A stretch of DNA of 64,000 nucleotides from UBA3206 sp963623875. Its GTDB lineage: Bacteria; Bacillota_I; Bacilli_A; Acholeplasmatales; Anaeroplasmataceae. Where the stretch lies: contig CAVFNL010000045.1 in assembly GCA_963623875.1 (NCBI GenBank), positions 39,732 to 103,731 of the forward strand, in the 5' to 3' direction. Below are positions 18,728-28,420 of the stretch, piece after piece (the first letter of the stretch is position 1; every line of letters begins with the position of its first letter). Made by a program: the position numbers and the translations under genes. The notes beneath the pieces are model-generated. The model saw only the letters and a list, made by a program, of their open reading frames with translations, made no database searches and had not been told where the DNA came from.

Positions 18728-19315
18728 TTAAGCCTCAATGCCTAGTGCTTCTTTTGCAAGACTATCTACTAAATCATTGTAATATACATTTGTATGACTT
18801 TTAACTTTAATAAAATTAACCTTTATTTTATTTGAAGATGCTATCGCAAACTCCCTGTATTTTACGGCAATAGGTGTTTTAGCTTGCCATAAACCCAAAT
18901 ACCAAGATCTTATCCCCTCATAATCATAATAAAGATTTATTTCTTTATAACCATGATTTATAGCATAATTTATAACAAAACCTGCGCCTTTTATTTCTCC
19001 AGCAACATTTCTATGCACGCTATATGCGTCTTTTTCATATTTCTTTTTAAATCTAGTTTCCTTACCACAAACTATAAAAACCGCTCCAAATGAATATTCT
19101 TCTGTCGTTTTATTATATGATCCATCTACATATACCACTGGAATGTTATCATCTACCACTTTATCTTCTTTATCTAGTAGATATAATTCTGCATCTTCTT
19201 TATTCGAAAAAGATTTATATATAGCCCCGCTAAACCCTGAAACTTGTTCTAGTGTTTCATCCCAAGAAGTATATATTCCAACATTTTTCCCTTTTTTAAC
19301 AGCATAATATTTCAC
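18728..19315 (-). CDS. rnhA: Ribonuclease HI with N-terminal hybrid-binding domain
   Basis: The enzyme degrades the RNA strand of RNA/DNA hybrids. An N-terminal hybrid-binding (viroplasmin-like) domain reads 'KYYAVKKGKNVGIYTSW' through 'NKEDAELYL' (about 1-50). The RNase H fold follows, with catalytic residues in 'VDGSY', 'GEIKGA', 'YYDYEGI' and 'DLVDSLAKEA'. The start is a GTG at 19315: GGTGA lies five bases upstream, and the family typically begins with KYYAV. Starting further upstream would include the ribosome site. 195 residues is typical. Confidence 0.93.
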   Translation of the reverse strand: MKYYAVKKGKNVGIYTSWDETLEQVSGFSGAIYKSFSNKEDAELYLLDKEDKVVDDNIPVVYVDGSYNKTTEEYSFGAVFIVCGKETRFKKKYEKDAYSVHRNVAGEIKGAGFVINYAINHGYKEINLYYDYEGIRSWYLGLWQAKTPIAVKYREFAIASSNKIKVNFIKVKSHTNVYYNDLVDSLAKEALGIEA

Positions 19316-19378
19316 ATGAATCACCAATTACTTTCTATCTAAATTTTACTAAATAAGATAAATAAAAACAATATTTAT

Positions 19379-19408
19379 AAAAAAAGAAATCCTATTTCTA
19401 GGATTTCT
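19379..19408 (-). terminator. Terminator of pyk
   Basis: A perfect 10-bp stem AGAAATCCTA/TAGGATTTCT with a 4-base loop is followed on the minus strand by seven T. Confidence 0.88.
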
Positions 19409-19425
19409 CGTTTTAATTTATTTAA

Positions 19426-20805
19426 TTAAGCTAAAGTTTCGAACTTAACACCATCAGCAGTAACTACTAAGATAGCGTCTCCTGCTTCAAGGTTTAATGC
19501 TTTCTTGCAAGCTTCTTTTGCATCAGCTAAAACACCAACAACTGGTTGAACTCCCCAAGCTAATTGAAGAGTACGTGCAGATGCATGGTTGTCTACTGCA
19601 AAGAATACATCAGCATCTGGTCTGAACTTAGAAATCTTGAATGCGAATTCTTCAGTTCCTTCTGCTACTACTGCAGCAACGCTGAATTCTTTTGTAATTT
19701 CTGCAACAGCTAAACCGATTGCGTCTAATTCATTCTTCTCATCATCATAGTTCATAACATTTTCAATCATTTGGTTATGATCAATGTCATCTTCTGCTCT
19801 TTCATCTGTCTTAGACATATAGTATACAGCTTCATATGGATAATCACCTTGTGCTGATTCTCCTGAAAGCATTGTAGCTGAAGTTCCATCTAATACTGCA
19901 TTATGAACGTCAGAAATTTCAGCACGTGTAGGTCTTGGATTTTGAATCATAGAGTCTAACATTTGAGTTGCAGTTACTACGATCTTTCCTTGAGATTGTG
20001 CTAAGAAAATCATATCTTTTTGGATTTGAGGAAGATCCCAAGCGTCAACATCTACTCCTAAATCTCCACGAGCAACCATTACACCATCAGATAATTCAAT
20101 GATCTTTTCCATATTCTCAACACCTTCTTGGTTTTCGATTTTAGAAATGATCTTGATATGCTTGTTGTTATTAGCAGCTAAGATATCACGAATATCTTGA
20201 ATATCTTGAGGACGACGTACGAATGATGCAGCGATAAAGTCTAGGTCTCTTTCGCATGCGAAATTAATATCATCTAAATCCTTTGGTGCAATATACTTCA
20301 TGTTTAATTTAACACCTGGTACATTACAGTTTCTCTTGTTCTTAATCTTACGAGTGTTTTCAATACGACATACTAACTCACGGCAAGTCTCATCTTTTTC
20401 TTTAACTGTAAGAGTTAAATTTCCATCCTCGATAAGGATTCTTCCACCTACAGAAATATCATCATATAATCCTGGGTAAGAGATTGCAATCTTCTTTGCA
20501 TTTCCTAAGAATGAATAATCCATAGTGATACGGATTTCTTCACCTTCACGAAGAACTACTGGTTCATCGTTCTCTAAATATCCAGTACGAATTTCAGGTC
20601 CCTTAGTATCAAGCATTAATGCGATATTAAGTCCCTTTTCTTCATTAATCTTCTTTACATTATCAATACGGAATCCTTGTTCAACATGATCACCATGAGA
20701 TAGATTCATACGCATTACATTCATACCTGTAGAAATTAACTTTTCTAGAGTTTCTTTTTGTTCACTAGCAGGTCCAATTGTACAAACAACTTTAGTCTTT
20801 TTCAT
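19426..20805 (-). CDS. pyk: Pyruvate kinase
   Basis: Pyruvate kinase makes pyruvate and ATP from phosphoenolpyruvate in the last step of glycolysis. The start 'KKTKVVCTIGPAS' is followed by 'MNLSHGDH', the PEP/metal site 'ISKIENQEG' with the active-site Lys, 'VARGDLGV' and 'TATQMLDSM'. At 459 residues it ends at the normal C-terminal domain and lacks the extra PEP-utiliser domain of Bacillus Pyk. It is divergent from a PPi-type phosphofructokinase gene, so two glycolytic control steps share one intergenic region. Confidence 0.98.
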   Translation of the reverse strand: MKKTKVVCTIGPASEQKETLEKLISTGMNVMRMNLSHGDHVEQGFRIDNVKKINEEKGLNIALMLDTKGPEIRTGYLENDEPVVLREGEEIRITMDYSFLGNAKKIAISYPGLYDDISVGGRILIEDGNLTLTVKEKDETCRELVCRIENTRKIKNKRNCNVPGVKLNMKYIAPKDLDDINFACERDLDFIAASFVRRPQDIQDIRDILAANNNKHIKIISKIENQEGVENMEKIIELSDGVMVARGDLGVDVDAWDLPQIQKDMIFLAQSQGKIVVTATQMLDSMIQNPRPTRAEISDVHNAVLDGTSATMLSGESAQGDYPYEAVYYMSKTDERAEDDIDHNQMIENVMNYDDEKNELDAIGLAVAEITKEFSVAAVVAEGTEEFAFKISKFRPDADVFFAVDNHASARTLQLAWGVQPVVGVLADAKEACKKALNLEAGDAILVVTADGVKFETLA

Positions 20806-20850
20806 TTTATATATTCTCCTTTAAATTTTTAGATATTTAATCCATTAAAT

Positions 20851-20879
20851 ATTTTAACATAACTATTTTTTACTTGCAA
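20851..20879 (-). promoter_or_regulatory. Promoter of pyk
   Basis: On the minus strand TTGCAA (20874-20879) and TAAAAT (20851-20856), preceded by TG (extended -10), are spaced 17 bases apart. Confidence 0.6.
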
Positions 20880-20949
20880 GTAAATTAAAATCATAAACAA
20901 TAATTTATAATCAAATTATCTTGATATCATAATTTTCTAAGCATATAAA

Positions 20950-21012
20950 ACAACCTTTTTAATATCCCATTAATATAATTGGTTGTAAAAAAGTTCACCC
21001 AAAAAAAACAAC
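20950..21012. repeat. Inverted repeats between pyk and pfp
   Basis: ACAACC (20950-20955) pairs with GGTTGT (20981-20986), whose TTGT part can alternatively pair with ACAA at 21008-21011. The repeats lie between the two divergent promoters and could be an operator or hairpin. No known motif is recognised. Confidence 0.35.
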
Positions 21013-21039
21013 TAATTATCTAATTGAGTAAAAAATCAA

Positions 21040-21067
21040 TTGCAATTTATTTTACATATATTATAAT
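21040..21067 (+). promoter_or_regulatory. Promoter of pfp
   Basis: TTGCAA (21040-21045) and TATAAT (21062-21067) are spaced 16 bases apart, about 35 bases before the start codon. Confidence 0.6.
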
Positions 21068-21101
21068 ATACAATGTACGCTTTAAAGCAAAGGAGATTTT
21101 T

Positions 21102-22352
21102 ATGGAAAAACTTAAAGGTGCCTGCATACTTGGGCAATCTGGTGGTCCTACATCCGTAATTAATGCGAGTGCTGCCGGAGTATTTATTGAAGCTTTAAAA
21201 AATGATTGCATTACTAATGTTTATGGAGCAAAAAATGGAATCAAAGGTATTTTAGAAGAAAGATTTTATGATATTTCTAAAGAAGATTTATCTGAATTAG
21301 AATTACTTAAAACAACGCCTTCATCTTCTATTGGTTCTGTAAGATATAAATTAAAAAACGCTTCTGATGATCCAACAGATTACAATAGACTTTTAGAAGT
21401 ATTTAAGAAGTACAATATTCGTTTCTTCTTCTATAATGGTGGAAACGATTCAATGGACACTTGTAATAAAGTATCTAAATTTATGAAACAAAGTGGATGG
21501 GATATCAAATGTATAGGTATTCCTAAAACTATCGATAATGACCTTGCTGGAACTGATCACTGTCCTGGTTATGCTTCTGCCGCAAAATATGTCGCAACTA
21601 CATTCATGGAGTTAAGACAAGATGCTGTAGTTTATGACACACCTATGATGGCTGTTGTTGAAGTGATGGGAAGAAATGCAGGATGGCTTACTGCTGCCGC
21701 AGAACTTGCAAGATATAAAGGTCACGGACCAGATTTAATTTATCTTCCTGAAGTTGAATTTGATTTCAATAAATTCTTAAATGATGTTCAAAAGGTATAT
21801 GCAAAGAATAATAAAGTTATAATTGCTGTATCTGAAGGAATCAAAACTAAAGAAGGAAAATATGTTCCTGAATTATTCTCAAGCCTTGAAAAAGATTCAT
21901 TCGGACATGCTCAACTTGGTGGTACTGCTCAAGTGTTAGCTCAAAAATTAAAAGAATACTTTGGAATCAAAGTAAGAGCTATCGAATTCAGTTTACTACA
22001 ACGTTGTGCACAACACCTTGCATCTAAAACAGATATAATGGAAGCTTATAACGCAGGATGTGAAGCTGTAAAGGCTGCAACTTCTGGAGTAACTGATAAA
22101 ATGGTTGCTTTCGAAAGAGAATATATTGATGGTAAATATAGCTGCAAGTATGTGCTTGTTGATCTTGATGTAGCTGCTAATGCTGAAAAAACAGTTCCAC
22201 TTGATTGGATTAATGATGATAAGACTGGATTAAATCAAAAATTCGTTGATTACGCCTTACCATTAATTCAAGGTGATATGAAGGCTCCTTTAGAAGATGG
22301 TCTTCCTAGATTTGCAAATTTAAAAAAAGTTCTTGTTGAAAGAAACGATTAA
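21102..22352 (+). CDS. pfp: 6-phosphofructokinase, pyrophosphate-dependent type
   Basis: This enzyme phosphorylates fructose-6-phosphate in glycolysis. The N-terminal 'GQSGGPTSVIN' is the phosphate-donor loop. Two specificity positions point to pyrophosphate rather than ATP: Asp in 'GGNDS' (D116, where ATP enzymes have Gly) and Lys in 'PKTIDND' (K142, where ATP enzymes have Gly). 'MEVMGRNAGW'-type substrate residues ('VEVMGRNAGWLTA') are present. The ATG at 21102 is set by AAAGGAG; a longer frame upstream would overlap the -10 box. Use of PPi would save ATP, common in gut anaerobes. Donor specificity is inferred from residues, not measured. Confidence 0.92.
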   Translation: MEKLKGACILGQSGGPTSVINASAAGVFIEALKNDCITNVYGAKNGIKGILEERFYDISKEDLSELELLKTTPSSSIGSVRYKLKNASDDPTDYNRLLEVFKKYNIRFFFYNGGNDSMDTCNKVSKFMKQSGWDIKCIGIPKTIDNDLAGTDHCPGYASAAKYVATTFMELRQDAVVYDTPMMAVVEVMGRNAGWLTAAAELARYKGHGPDLIYLPEVEFDFNKFLNDVQKVYAKNNKVIIAVSEGIKTKEGKYVPELFSSLEKDSFGHAQLGGTAQVLAQKLKEYFGIKVRAIEFSLLQRCAQHLASKTDIMEAYNAGCEAVKAATSGVTDKMVAFEREYIDGKYSCKYVLVDLDVAANAEKTVPLDWINDDKTGLNQKFVDYALPLIQGDMKAPLEDGLPRFANLKKVLVERND

Positions 22353-22355
22353 GAT

Positions 22356-22384
22356 AAAAGGATTAGGCAAAACCTAATCCTTTT
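22356..22384. terminator. Bidirectional terminator between pfp and the 435-aa gene
   Basis: A 12-bp stem (AAAAGGATTAGG paired with CCTAATCCTTTT) with a 5-base loop ends in T-runs on both strands. It serves pfp on the plus strand and the convergent orphan gene on the minus strand. Confidence 0.88.
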
Positions 22385-22387
22385 TCT

Positions 22388-23695
22388 TTACTTATTCAAA
22401 ACTTTTTCTTTATCCTTATTTATGGTATTATCTTTTATCTTAAAATCTAAACTATCATTTAAATTCGCTTCAACATTATTTTTTGTAACAGCTATATAAT
22501 TATTATCAAATTCTTTTAACTGATTATTAAAATATGTTGATTCATTATAGATCTTTTCATAATTGTATGTAGTTCCATTATAGTTTATAACTTTAATCTT
22601 GTTATTTAAGAATTTCTTAATAGTTTTCTTATCAATGCCCATTTCTTCTTTTAAAACCTTATATATCTTATCGCATCTCTTGTTATATTCTTTAACATCT
22701 TTATTAAACAATCTTTTAAAAATATTATATGAATAAAATATTTTATTTTGAGTAAGATATGCTTCCCTCACATTCAATAATGTATTGATTTTTATATTTA
22801 GTCTTTCTTCTAAAGATGCATTTTTTAATAGTTCTTTAGCATTATCTAATGCACTGCTTGCGCTTTCATTACATAAATTTGAAATAAGTTTGCATCTATC
22901 ATCACTAAATCTTGCTATAATAGCCTTATGATTATTATCATGTATAACACTATCTGTTTTAACTTCTATTTCAGGTTTAAAATTTTTAATGAATAAATCT
23001 TTAATTTCTTCTTTATCTAATCCTGCGAATGCTTTTGGTTTATATTGGTCTACAACACCATCTTTGATTTCAAAATGATACGCTAACATCTCTTGCATAT
23101 ATTTATCAAAATCTTCCATTGTATATCCTATAGACTTAACTTTATCTTTATCCTCTTTAAAATATGAAGATGATGATTTTTTTATAAGGGACAAAAATTC
23201 ATTTAAATTTTTAAGATATATTTTCTTATAATTTTCATCATTAATTCTATTTGCACTTCTAAGAAAATTAACTGAGTCTATAAAATCACTCTTTTTGACA
23301 AATAATATATCATCTAATTGATTATAGTCATTTTTAATTTCAAATGGAGAAAATAATGCGGTCTTATCACCAATTATTTTTTCTTTATTTTCAGCTTGAC
23401 GCATTCTCAATCTTTGAATCTCATCTAATTCTGGTGAAATAGATTCAATTAAATTTGTATTTTTATTTACACTAAGACCTATATTCATTCTATCATCTAA
23501 CATATATTTTAAATATACATTAAACTCTTCAGGATACATTTCTTGAACAATTGCAAGTTGTCTATCAAAGCTTGTATCAACCCTAAAAATTGGTTCATAT
23601 TTAACTTTTCCTGCATGTTCTACCATTTCAACATGTGAAAAAAAGTCATATAGTACTTCTTTATCTTTTTCAAATTCTAATTCATCATTTTGCAT
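22388..23695 (-). CDS. Orphan protein of unknown function (435 aa)
   Basis: Not recognised. It is a soluble, charged, helix-rich protein with no signal peptide. The N-terminus is acidic (MQNDELEFEKDK). A block at about residues 309-366 ('VREAYL' ... 'FKRLFNKDVKEYNKRCDKI' ... 'KKTIKKF') aligns by eye with residues 287-345 of the 414-aa orphan at 47514-48758. Both run R..Y....K, then an aromatic stretch with a basic residue, F and K, then a helix ending in basic residues. The C-terminal 50 residues are polar and low complexity. AGGTGG precedes the ATG, and a terminator follows it. It may be a member of a lineage-specific family; the role is unknown. Confidence 0.85.
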   Translation of the reverse strand: MQNDELEFEKDKEVLYDFFSHVEMVEHAGKVKYEPIFRVDTSFDRQLAIVQEMYPEEFNVYLKYMLDDRMNIGLSVNKNTNLIESISPELDEIQRLRMRQAENKEKIIGDKTALFSPFEIKNDYNQLDDILFVKKSDFIDSVNFLRSANRINDENYKKIYLKNLNEFLSLIKKSSSSYFKEDKDKVKSIGYTMEDFDKYMQEMLAYHFEIKDGVVDQYKPKAFAGLDKEEIKDLFIKNFKPEIEVKTDSVIHDNNHKAIIARFSDDRCKLISNLCNESASSALDNAKELLKNASLEERLNIKINTLLNVREAYLTQNKIFYSYNIFKRLFNKDVKEYNKRCDKIYKVLKEEMGIDKKTIKKFLNNKIKVINYNGTTYNYEKIYNESTYFNNQLKEFDNNYIAVTKNNVEANLNDSLDFKIKDNTINKDKEKVLNK

Positions 23696-23770
23696 AAATC
23701 CACCTTTATACCCTTCTTTATATTATTTTATCATTTATTATATTATGAGGCAAATTTTAGATGAAATAAA

Positions 23771-23800
23771 AAATAAAACCCCTTATATTAAAGGAGTTTT
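23771..23800 (-). terminator. Terminator of dnaE
   Basis: On the minus strand AAAACTCCTT and AAGGGGTTTT pair (one G-U), with a 6-base loop, followed by TATTTTTTATTT. It overlaps the dnaE stop. Confidence 0.8.
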
Positions 23801-26723
23801 ATACATTTATTTGTTGTATAACATATTGATTGATACCTCTTTTTGTATCTTCTTTTATATAACCTTTTATTTCATATAGTTTATCTATTTTTAAAAAAGA
23901 TGAAAGAGACGCAAATTGTGAAGGGAATATTACAAATGATATTTCACTAAGCCCATCGCTTAAATGCCCTACTGCCATCATTTCATTATTCTTAGTTATC
24001 AATTCTTTGATATCTGTAAATGCCGCAATGATTTTTGAAGTTTTATTATATTCTAAGTTTGATATATATAATGCGTTACGCTTTTTAATTTTAGCATTAA
24101 TATCATTATAAATATTATACTTTAAATTAAATCCTAAATATTCTTTTTCTTTTGTACGAAGAGTATATTCATCAATTTCATCTAGCGATAAAATTCTATC
24201 TTCTAAAAAATTATCGATTAGAATAGAATTTCCTCCAACGTCATCTAACATACTTTTTTTAGTTTGTCCAAATTCATCAAAAGCTGAAGAATATATTAAA
24301 GCTTCTAGGGTTGACTCAGAAAGTTTTACTCGTGTTTTAAAATCATTAAAATCCTTAAATAATCCATTTTTTCTTTCTTCAACAATAAGTAATGATGTTT
24401 GATTATTTATGCCTTTTATTGCACTAAATGGCATATAAATTTTACATCCTTCCATCATATATTCTAAACCAGATTTATTTATATGTGGTGGTATAACACT
24501 TAAATTACATTTTTTTGCATACGCAATATATGCTTTAGCATCTTTTGCAGAACCTATTGTATTATTTAAAATTTTCGAAACAAATATTTGAGGGTAATTA
24601 GCTTTAAAATATGCCATAGTATATGATAATATCGCATACGCAACAGAATGGGATTTATTAAATCCGTAATTTGCAAATTTTACAATATCATCATATATTT
24701 TATTTGAAACATCTTCTTTATAACCTTTTTTAATCGCATGAGTTATAAATTTATTTCTTTCTTCTAGAAGAACTTCTTCTTTTTTCTTAGAAACTGCTCT
24801 TCTTAAAATATCTGCTTCACCAAGCGAATATCCCGCAATCTTTTGAGCTATTAGCATAATTTGTTCTTGGTATACAATAATACCATATGTCTCTTCAAGG
24901 ATTGGTTTTAGATCAGGGTGAATATATGCAAATTTTTTCCCGTGTTTTCTATCAATAAACTCTGAAATATATTCCATAGGTCCTGGTCTATATATCGCAA
25001 GAACTGCCACAATATCCTCAATTCTATTTGGTTTAAGACGCATAATTGTTCTTGTAATACCAGCTGATTCTAACTGAAATATTCCAAGCGTTTCTCCTCT
25101 TGTTAAAAGTTCATAAGTCTTCTTATCATCAAGAGGTATTTTGCTATATATATTTATTGAATTATATCCTTCAATTTCTTTTATAATATTTGATACAATA
25201 GTTAGATTCTTTAATCCTAAAAAATCCATTTTTAATAGACCCATTTTTTCAAGATCTACTGCCTCGAGTTGAGATTGCATAACTCCTTTTAAACCTTTTT
25301 GAAGTGGGATTGAGCAAAATAAATCCGCATCTGATATGATAATACCTGCCGCATGTGTTGATACATTACGTGGAAGTCCTTCTATTCTTTTAGCTATATA
25401 ACAAAGCGTTTTAATATCATCATCTGTTATTTCACTCTCTATTTCAGATAAAATATTTATAATGTTTTGTTGTGAATATATACCTTCATATTTTTCATCT
25501 AATCTTTTAAATATCATATATGAAATATTGAGTATTCTTGTATCTTGAATTCCTAGTACTTTACCTAAATCTCTTATCGCCGACTTTATTTTAAAAGTAT
25601 CAAAAGCTGATATATAACATACATGATTCTCTCCATATAGTTCATATACATGTCTTATTACATCTTCACGCTTATTATCTGGTATGTCTGTATCAATATC
25701 AGGCATTGAAATACGTTCAGGGTTTAAGAAACGCTCAAATAATAAATTATATTTAATAGGATCAACCGCTGTAATTCCTATTGAATACGCAACTAAAGAA
25801 CCCGCTCCAGAACCTCTTCCAGGGCCTATTAAAATATCATTATTTTTAGCATATTTGATAAAATCCCATACGATTAAAAAATAATCGTTATAACCCATTC
25901 TATCAATAATATCTAATTCATACTTTAATCTTTTTTGGTAAATATCTTTATCACCACTATAATTTTTAAGTCTTTTTTGAAGTCCTAAAAAAGATAGGGT
26001 ATATAAATATTCTTTGCTGCTTTTTCCAACACTATTAGGATATTTAGGCATTGATGCTTTAGTTTCAAAAAAATCAGACTCTACCATATTATAAAGTGTA
26101 TCAACATAGTCAAATGCTTTAGGCATTATGGCGAAAGATTCCATTAATTCTTCCTTTGTTTTAAGATGTAAATCACCTTTTTTAATATTATTGTTACCTA
26201 TCTTCGATAGTGCTTCATATACTATTCTTTCTTCTTTATATAAATAACAAGTATTTGCGATAGGAAGTATTTTAATATCATGTTTTAGTGAAAAATTATA
26301 TACATCAACATCACTCTCGCTAACACCTAGTGCAAGGTTTTTAAACACACCATTTAATTCATAATAAAATTCTGGATTACCAATAAGTATCGCATATATT
26401 CCATTAGTTAAATCACCTATATTATTTATATTTAAAGTACCTAATTCTTTTTTACTTGATATTCTTAATAAATTTCGATACCCCTCGCTATTATATGCAT
26501 AGCACAATATATTAAAATCATTTTCTTTTATTTCTAATCCGATTAAAGGCTTAATATCATTTTGAATACATAAATTATAAAACTTGTAATGTCCTCTTAG
26601 GTTATCATCTGTAATAGACAACATCTTATATCCGTATTCCTTAGCTTTTGTGACGTAGTCATTTAAATGTATTGAGTTTTTAAGCATATTGTATTCACTT
26701 TGACCATATAAAAAAGCTATCAT
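23799..26723 (-). CDS. dnaE: DNA polymerase III alpha subunit, DnaE type
   Basis: This is a replicative C-family DNA polymerase; in Bacilli the DnaE enzyme extends RNA primers for PolC. Order: PHP-like domain (about 1-200), palm with catalytic 'PDIDTD' (341-346; D342 and D344), thumb and fingers ('GIFQLESAG', 'RPGPMEYI', 'YGIIVYQEQIM'), tandem HhH region, and a C-terminal OB fold ('MAVGHLSDGLSEISFVIFP'). The PHP metal ligands look lost: the usual H.H/HS motif reads 'YGQSEYNML' and the following 'TDDH' reads 'TDDN', so PHP nuclease activity is unlikely. The 974 residues are shorter than Bacillus DnaE. AGGAGG precedes the ATG. Confidence 0.97.
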   Translation of the reverse strand: MIAFLYGQSEYNMLKNSIHLNDYVTKAKEYGYKMLSITDDNLRGHYKFYNLCIQNDIKPLIGLEIKENDFNILCYAYNSEGYRNLLRISSKKELGTLNINNIGDLTNGIYAILIGNPEFYYELNGVFKNLALGVSESDVDVYNFSLKHDIKILPIANTCYLYKEERIVYEALSKIGNNNIKKGDLHLKTKEELMESFAIMPKAFDYVDTLYNMVESDFFETKASMPKYPNSVGKSSKEYLYTLSFLGLQKRLKNYSGDKDIYQKRLKYELDIIDRMGYNDYFLIVWDFIKYAKNNDILIGPGRGSGAGSLVAYSIGITAVDPIKYNLLFERFLNPERISMPDIDTDIPDNKREDVIRHVYELYGENHVCYISAFDTFKIKSAIRDLGKVLGIQDTRILNISYMIFKRLDEKYEGIYSQQNIINILSEIESEITDDDIKTLCYIAKRIEGLPRNVSTHAAGIIISDADLFCSIPLQKGLKGVMQSQLEAVDLEKMGLLKMDFLGLKNLTIVSNIIKEIEGYNSINIYSKIPLDDKKTYELLTRGETLGIFQLESAGITRTIMRLKPNRIEDIVAVLAIYRPGPMEYISEFIDRKHGKKFAYIHPDLKPILEETYGIIVYQEQIMLIAQKIAGYSLGEADILRRAVSKKKEEVLLEERNKFITHAIKKGYKEDVSNKIYDDIVKFANYGFNKSHSVAYAILSYTMAYFKANYPQIFVSKILNNTIGSAKDAKAYIAYAKKCNLSVIPPHINKSGLEYMMEGCKIYMPFSAIKGINNQTSLLIVEERKNGLFKDFNDFKTRVKLSESTLEALIYSSAFDEFGQTKKSMLDDVGGNSILIDNFLEDRILSLDEIDEYTLRTKEKEYLGFNLKYNIYNDINAKIKKRNALYISNLEYNKTSKIIAAFTDIKELITKNNEMMAVGHLSDGLSEISFVIFPSQFASLSSFLKIDKLYEIKGYIKEDTKRGINQYVIQQINV

Positions 26724-26748
26724 GATATAAAACCTCCTACTTTATTTA

Positions 26749-28134
26749 TTATATCACGCTTTTACGCTTTTTAACTATAAAATAAGAAACAACCGCCACT
26801 ACCCCTACAGGTATTAAAAATACCCAATAATATTTTTTTAAAAAACTTTTTTTAACATGAACTGTAATTGTTGCGTACGATGTTTTGCCAAATGAATTTT
26901 TAACTGTAACGTATGCAAAATATACACCTTCACTGTTTGTATTTACATTAGACGAATCTATTACAGCGTTTAATGTAATATCTCCGTCATATGTGTCAGT
27001 AGCTTTTAAATAATTAAAATAATTTATATTATCACCAACTGAAATATAAACTTCTTGTACTACAATACTAGGTACACTATCACAAACAACACTTACTACT
27101 AGTGTTTTTTCTTTTACATTCCCGGCAATATCTGTAGCTTTGTATACAACATTATATTCCCCTATTACTTTTCGCACTTGTGAGTACAAAACTTCTACCG
27201 ACTTTATTTCTGAATTATCAGATAATACTTTAATTAGTGCTAAAAAATAATCTTCATCAAGTTTATCTACTTCTGATATATTTATTTCAATTCTATCTTT
27301 TACAAGTTGAATAGTAGGTTCTATATCATCATAAACTTCAAAAACTTGATCCCATTGTGTCTTATTACCATAATCATCTTCTACTTCAAAAGAGACTCTA
27401 CAATCACCAATTAAATTTGTGTCAAGATAAGCATTGATTTTTGATGATATATTCTTACCTGTACCATCGTAAGCTTTAAAAAATCTTGACGGAATAAAAA
27501 GTTTGCCATATGCGATTCTAAAATCCTTCGTTAAAGCTTCATATGTAGGATCTTTATATACTCCTACTATTGATACATTAAATTTAGAAATAGCCTGATT
27601 CCCACTTGGATCTTTTGCGACAACAGAAAGTTCATAAGTCCCTGCCTTAGAATAAATAACTTTTGAATCATCATATAAGATATCTAATTCATTTAAACTA
27701 TAATAATTATCAGTAATACTAATGTATTTAGCGTAATTTATTGATCCATTTATTTCAGTTTGAAGAGTCGAATTAAGACTAATAGTAGGCTTAATTTTAT
27801 CTACTACATAAAAATATACCGTAGTAGTTTCTTCTATGGATGCGACGGCTCTATATGTAAGCTTATATGTACCAACTTTTGTTGTATAAATATAATCCGG
27901 ATCTGTTTCATCCTCACCATACAAAATGCCTACTTCTTCACTAACTTTTTCACCTTGATAATATAAATCCGCTCTTGGCAGTTTTAAATATTTATCTAGT
28001 GAATCGTTGACAGGAATTTCAATCATTGTATTTTCCCATACGAAATAATAGGTACTAGCATTTGCCATTGCATTTATCTTTATAACTAATATAAATATTA
28101 AAAATATACCAATAATTAAGAATTTCTTTTTCAC
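26749..28134 (-). CDS. Membrane-anchored protein with Ig-like (DUF5011-type) domains
   Basis: An N-terminal signal or anchor helix (about residues 5-24) is followed by an extracellular beta-rich region with three to four Ig-like repeats. These are marked by 'GTYKLTYRAVA', 'GTYELSVVAKDPSGNQA', 'GEYNVVYKATDIAGNV' and 'GVYFAYVTVKNSFGKT', a pattern typical of DUF5011/HYR-like adhesin modules. It ends with one membrane helix (about 433-453) and a basic cytoplasmic tail (KKRKSVI), so it is wall- or membrane-anchored without LPXTG. I take the GTG at 28134 as start: GGAGG is nine bases upstream of it but touches the ATG three codons earlier. It lies downstream of an XRE regulator and may be controlled by it. 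Confidence 0.85.
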   Translation of the reverse strand: MKKKFLIIGIFLIFILVIKINAMANASTYYFVWENTMIEIPVNDSLDKYLKLPRADLYYQGEKVSEEVGILYGEDETDPDYIYTTKVGTYKLTYRAVASIEETTTVYFYVVDKIKPTISLNSTLQTEINGSINYAKYISITDNYYSLNELDILYDDSKVIYSKAGTYELSVVAKDPSGNQAISKFNVSIVGVYKDPTYEALTKDFRIAYGKLFIPSRFFKAYDGTGKNISSKINAYLDTNLIGDCRVSFEVEDDYGNKTQWDQVFEVYDDIEPTIQLVKDRIEINISEVDKLDEDYFLALIKVLSDNSEIKSVEVLYSQVRKVIGEYNVVYKATDIAGNVKEKTLVVSVVCDSVPSIVVQEVYISVGDNINYFNYLKATDTYDGDITLNAVIDSSNVNTNSEGVYFAYVTVKNSFGKTSYATITVHVKKSFLKKYYWVFLIPVGVVAVVSYFIVKKRKSVI

Positions 28135-28153
28135 ATTAATCATCCTCCACTAT

Positions 28154-28420
28154 CTATATATCAAAAGATAGTAGATAATTACTAAAATATATTTCCATTA
28201 TTCCTTCTTGAAGCATTTCTTCAATATCATCTTTTTTAGTTTTAAATATTATTTGATGAGATTCCATAACATTGGTTTTAATATCAAGGTAAGCCTCTAG
28301 TGAATAATATCTAAGTCTTTTATACGGACATTCATCAAACAAATATATTCCTATTTTTACTTTACAATTTATAACAATTACTTTTCTTTGATTATTATAA
28401 GTGTAAACTAATCCTACCAT
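28154..28420 (-). CDS. Small hypothetical protein (88 aa)
   Basis: Not recognised. The ATG overlaps the regulator stop by seven bases (ATATGGTAG), so the gene is translationally coupled. The product is predicted soluble, alternating strands and one helix, with a Cys at ~19 and another in 'FDECPYKRLRYYS'. The sequence has the feel of a small beta-rich partner protein, perhaps an accessory of the upstream regulator or of the Ig-like membrane protein 19 bases downstream. No function is assigned. Confidence 0.7.
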   Translation of the reverse strand: MVGLVYTYNNQRKVIVINCKVKIGIYLFDECPYKRLRYYSLEAYLDIKTNVMESHQIIFKTKKDDIEEMLQEGIMEIYFSNYLLSFDI

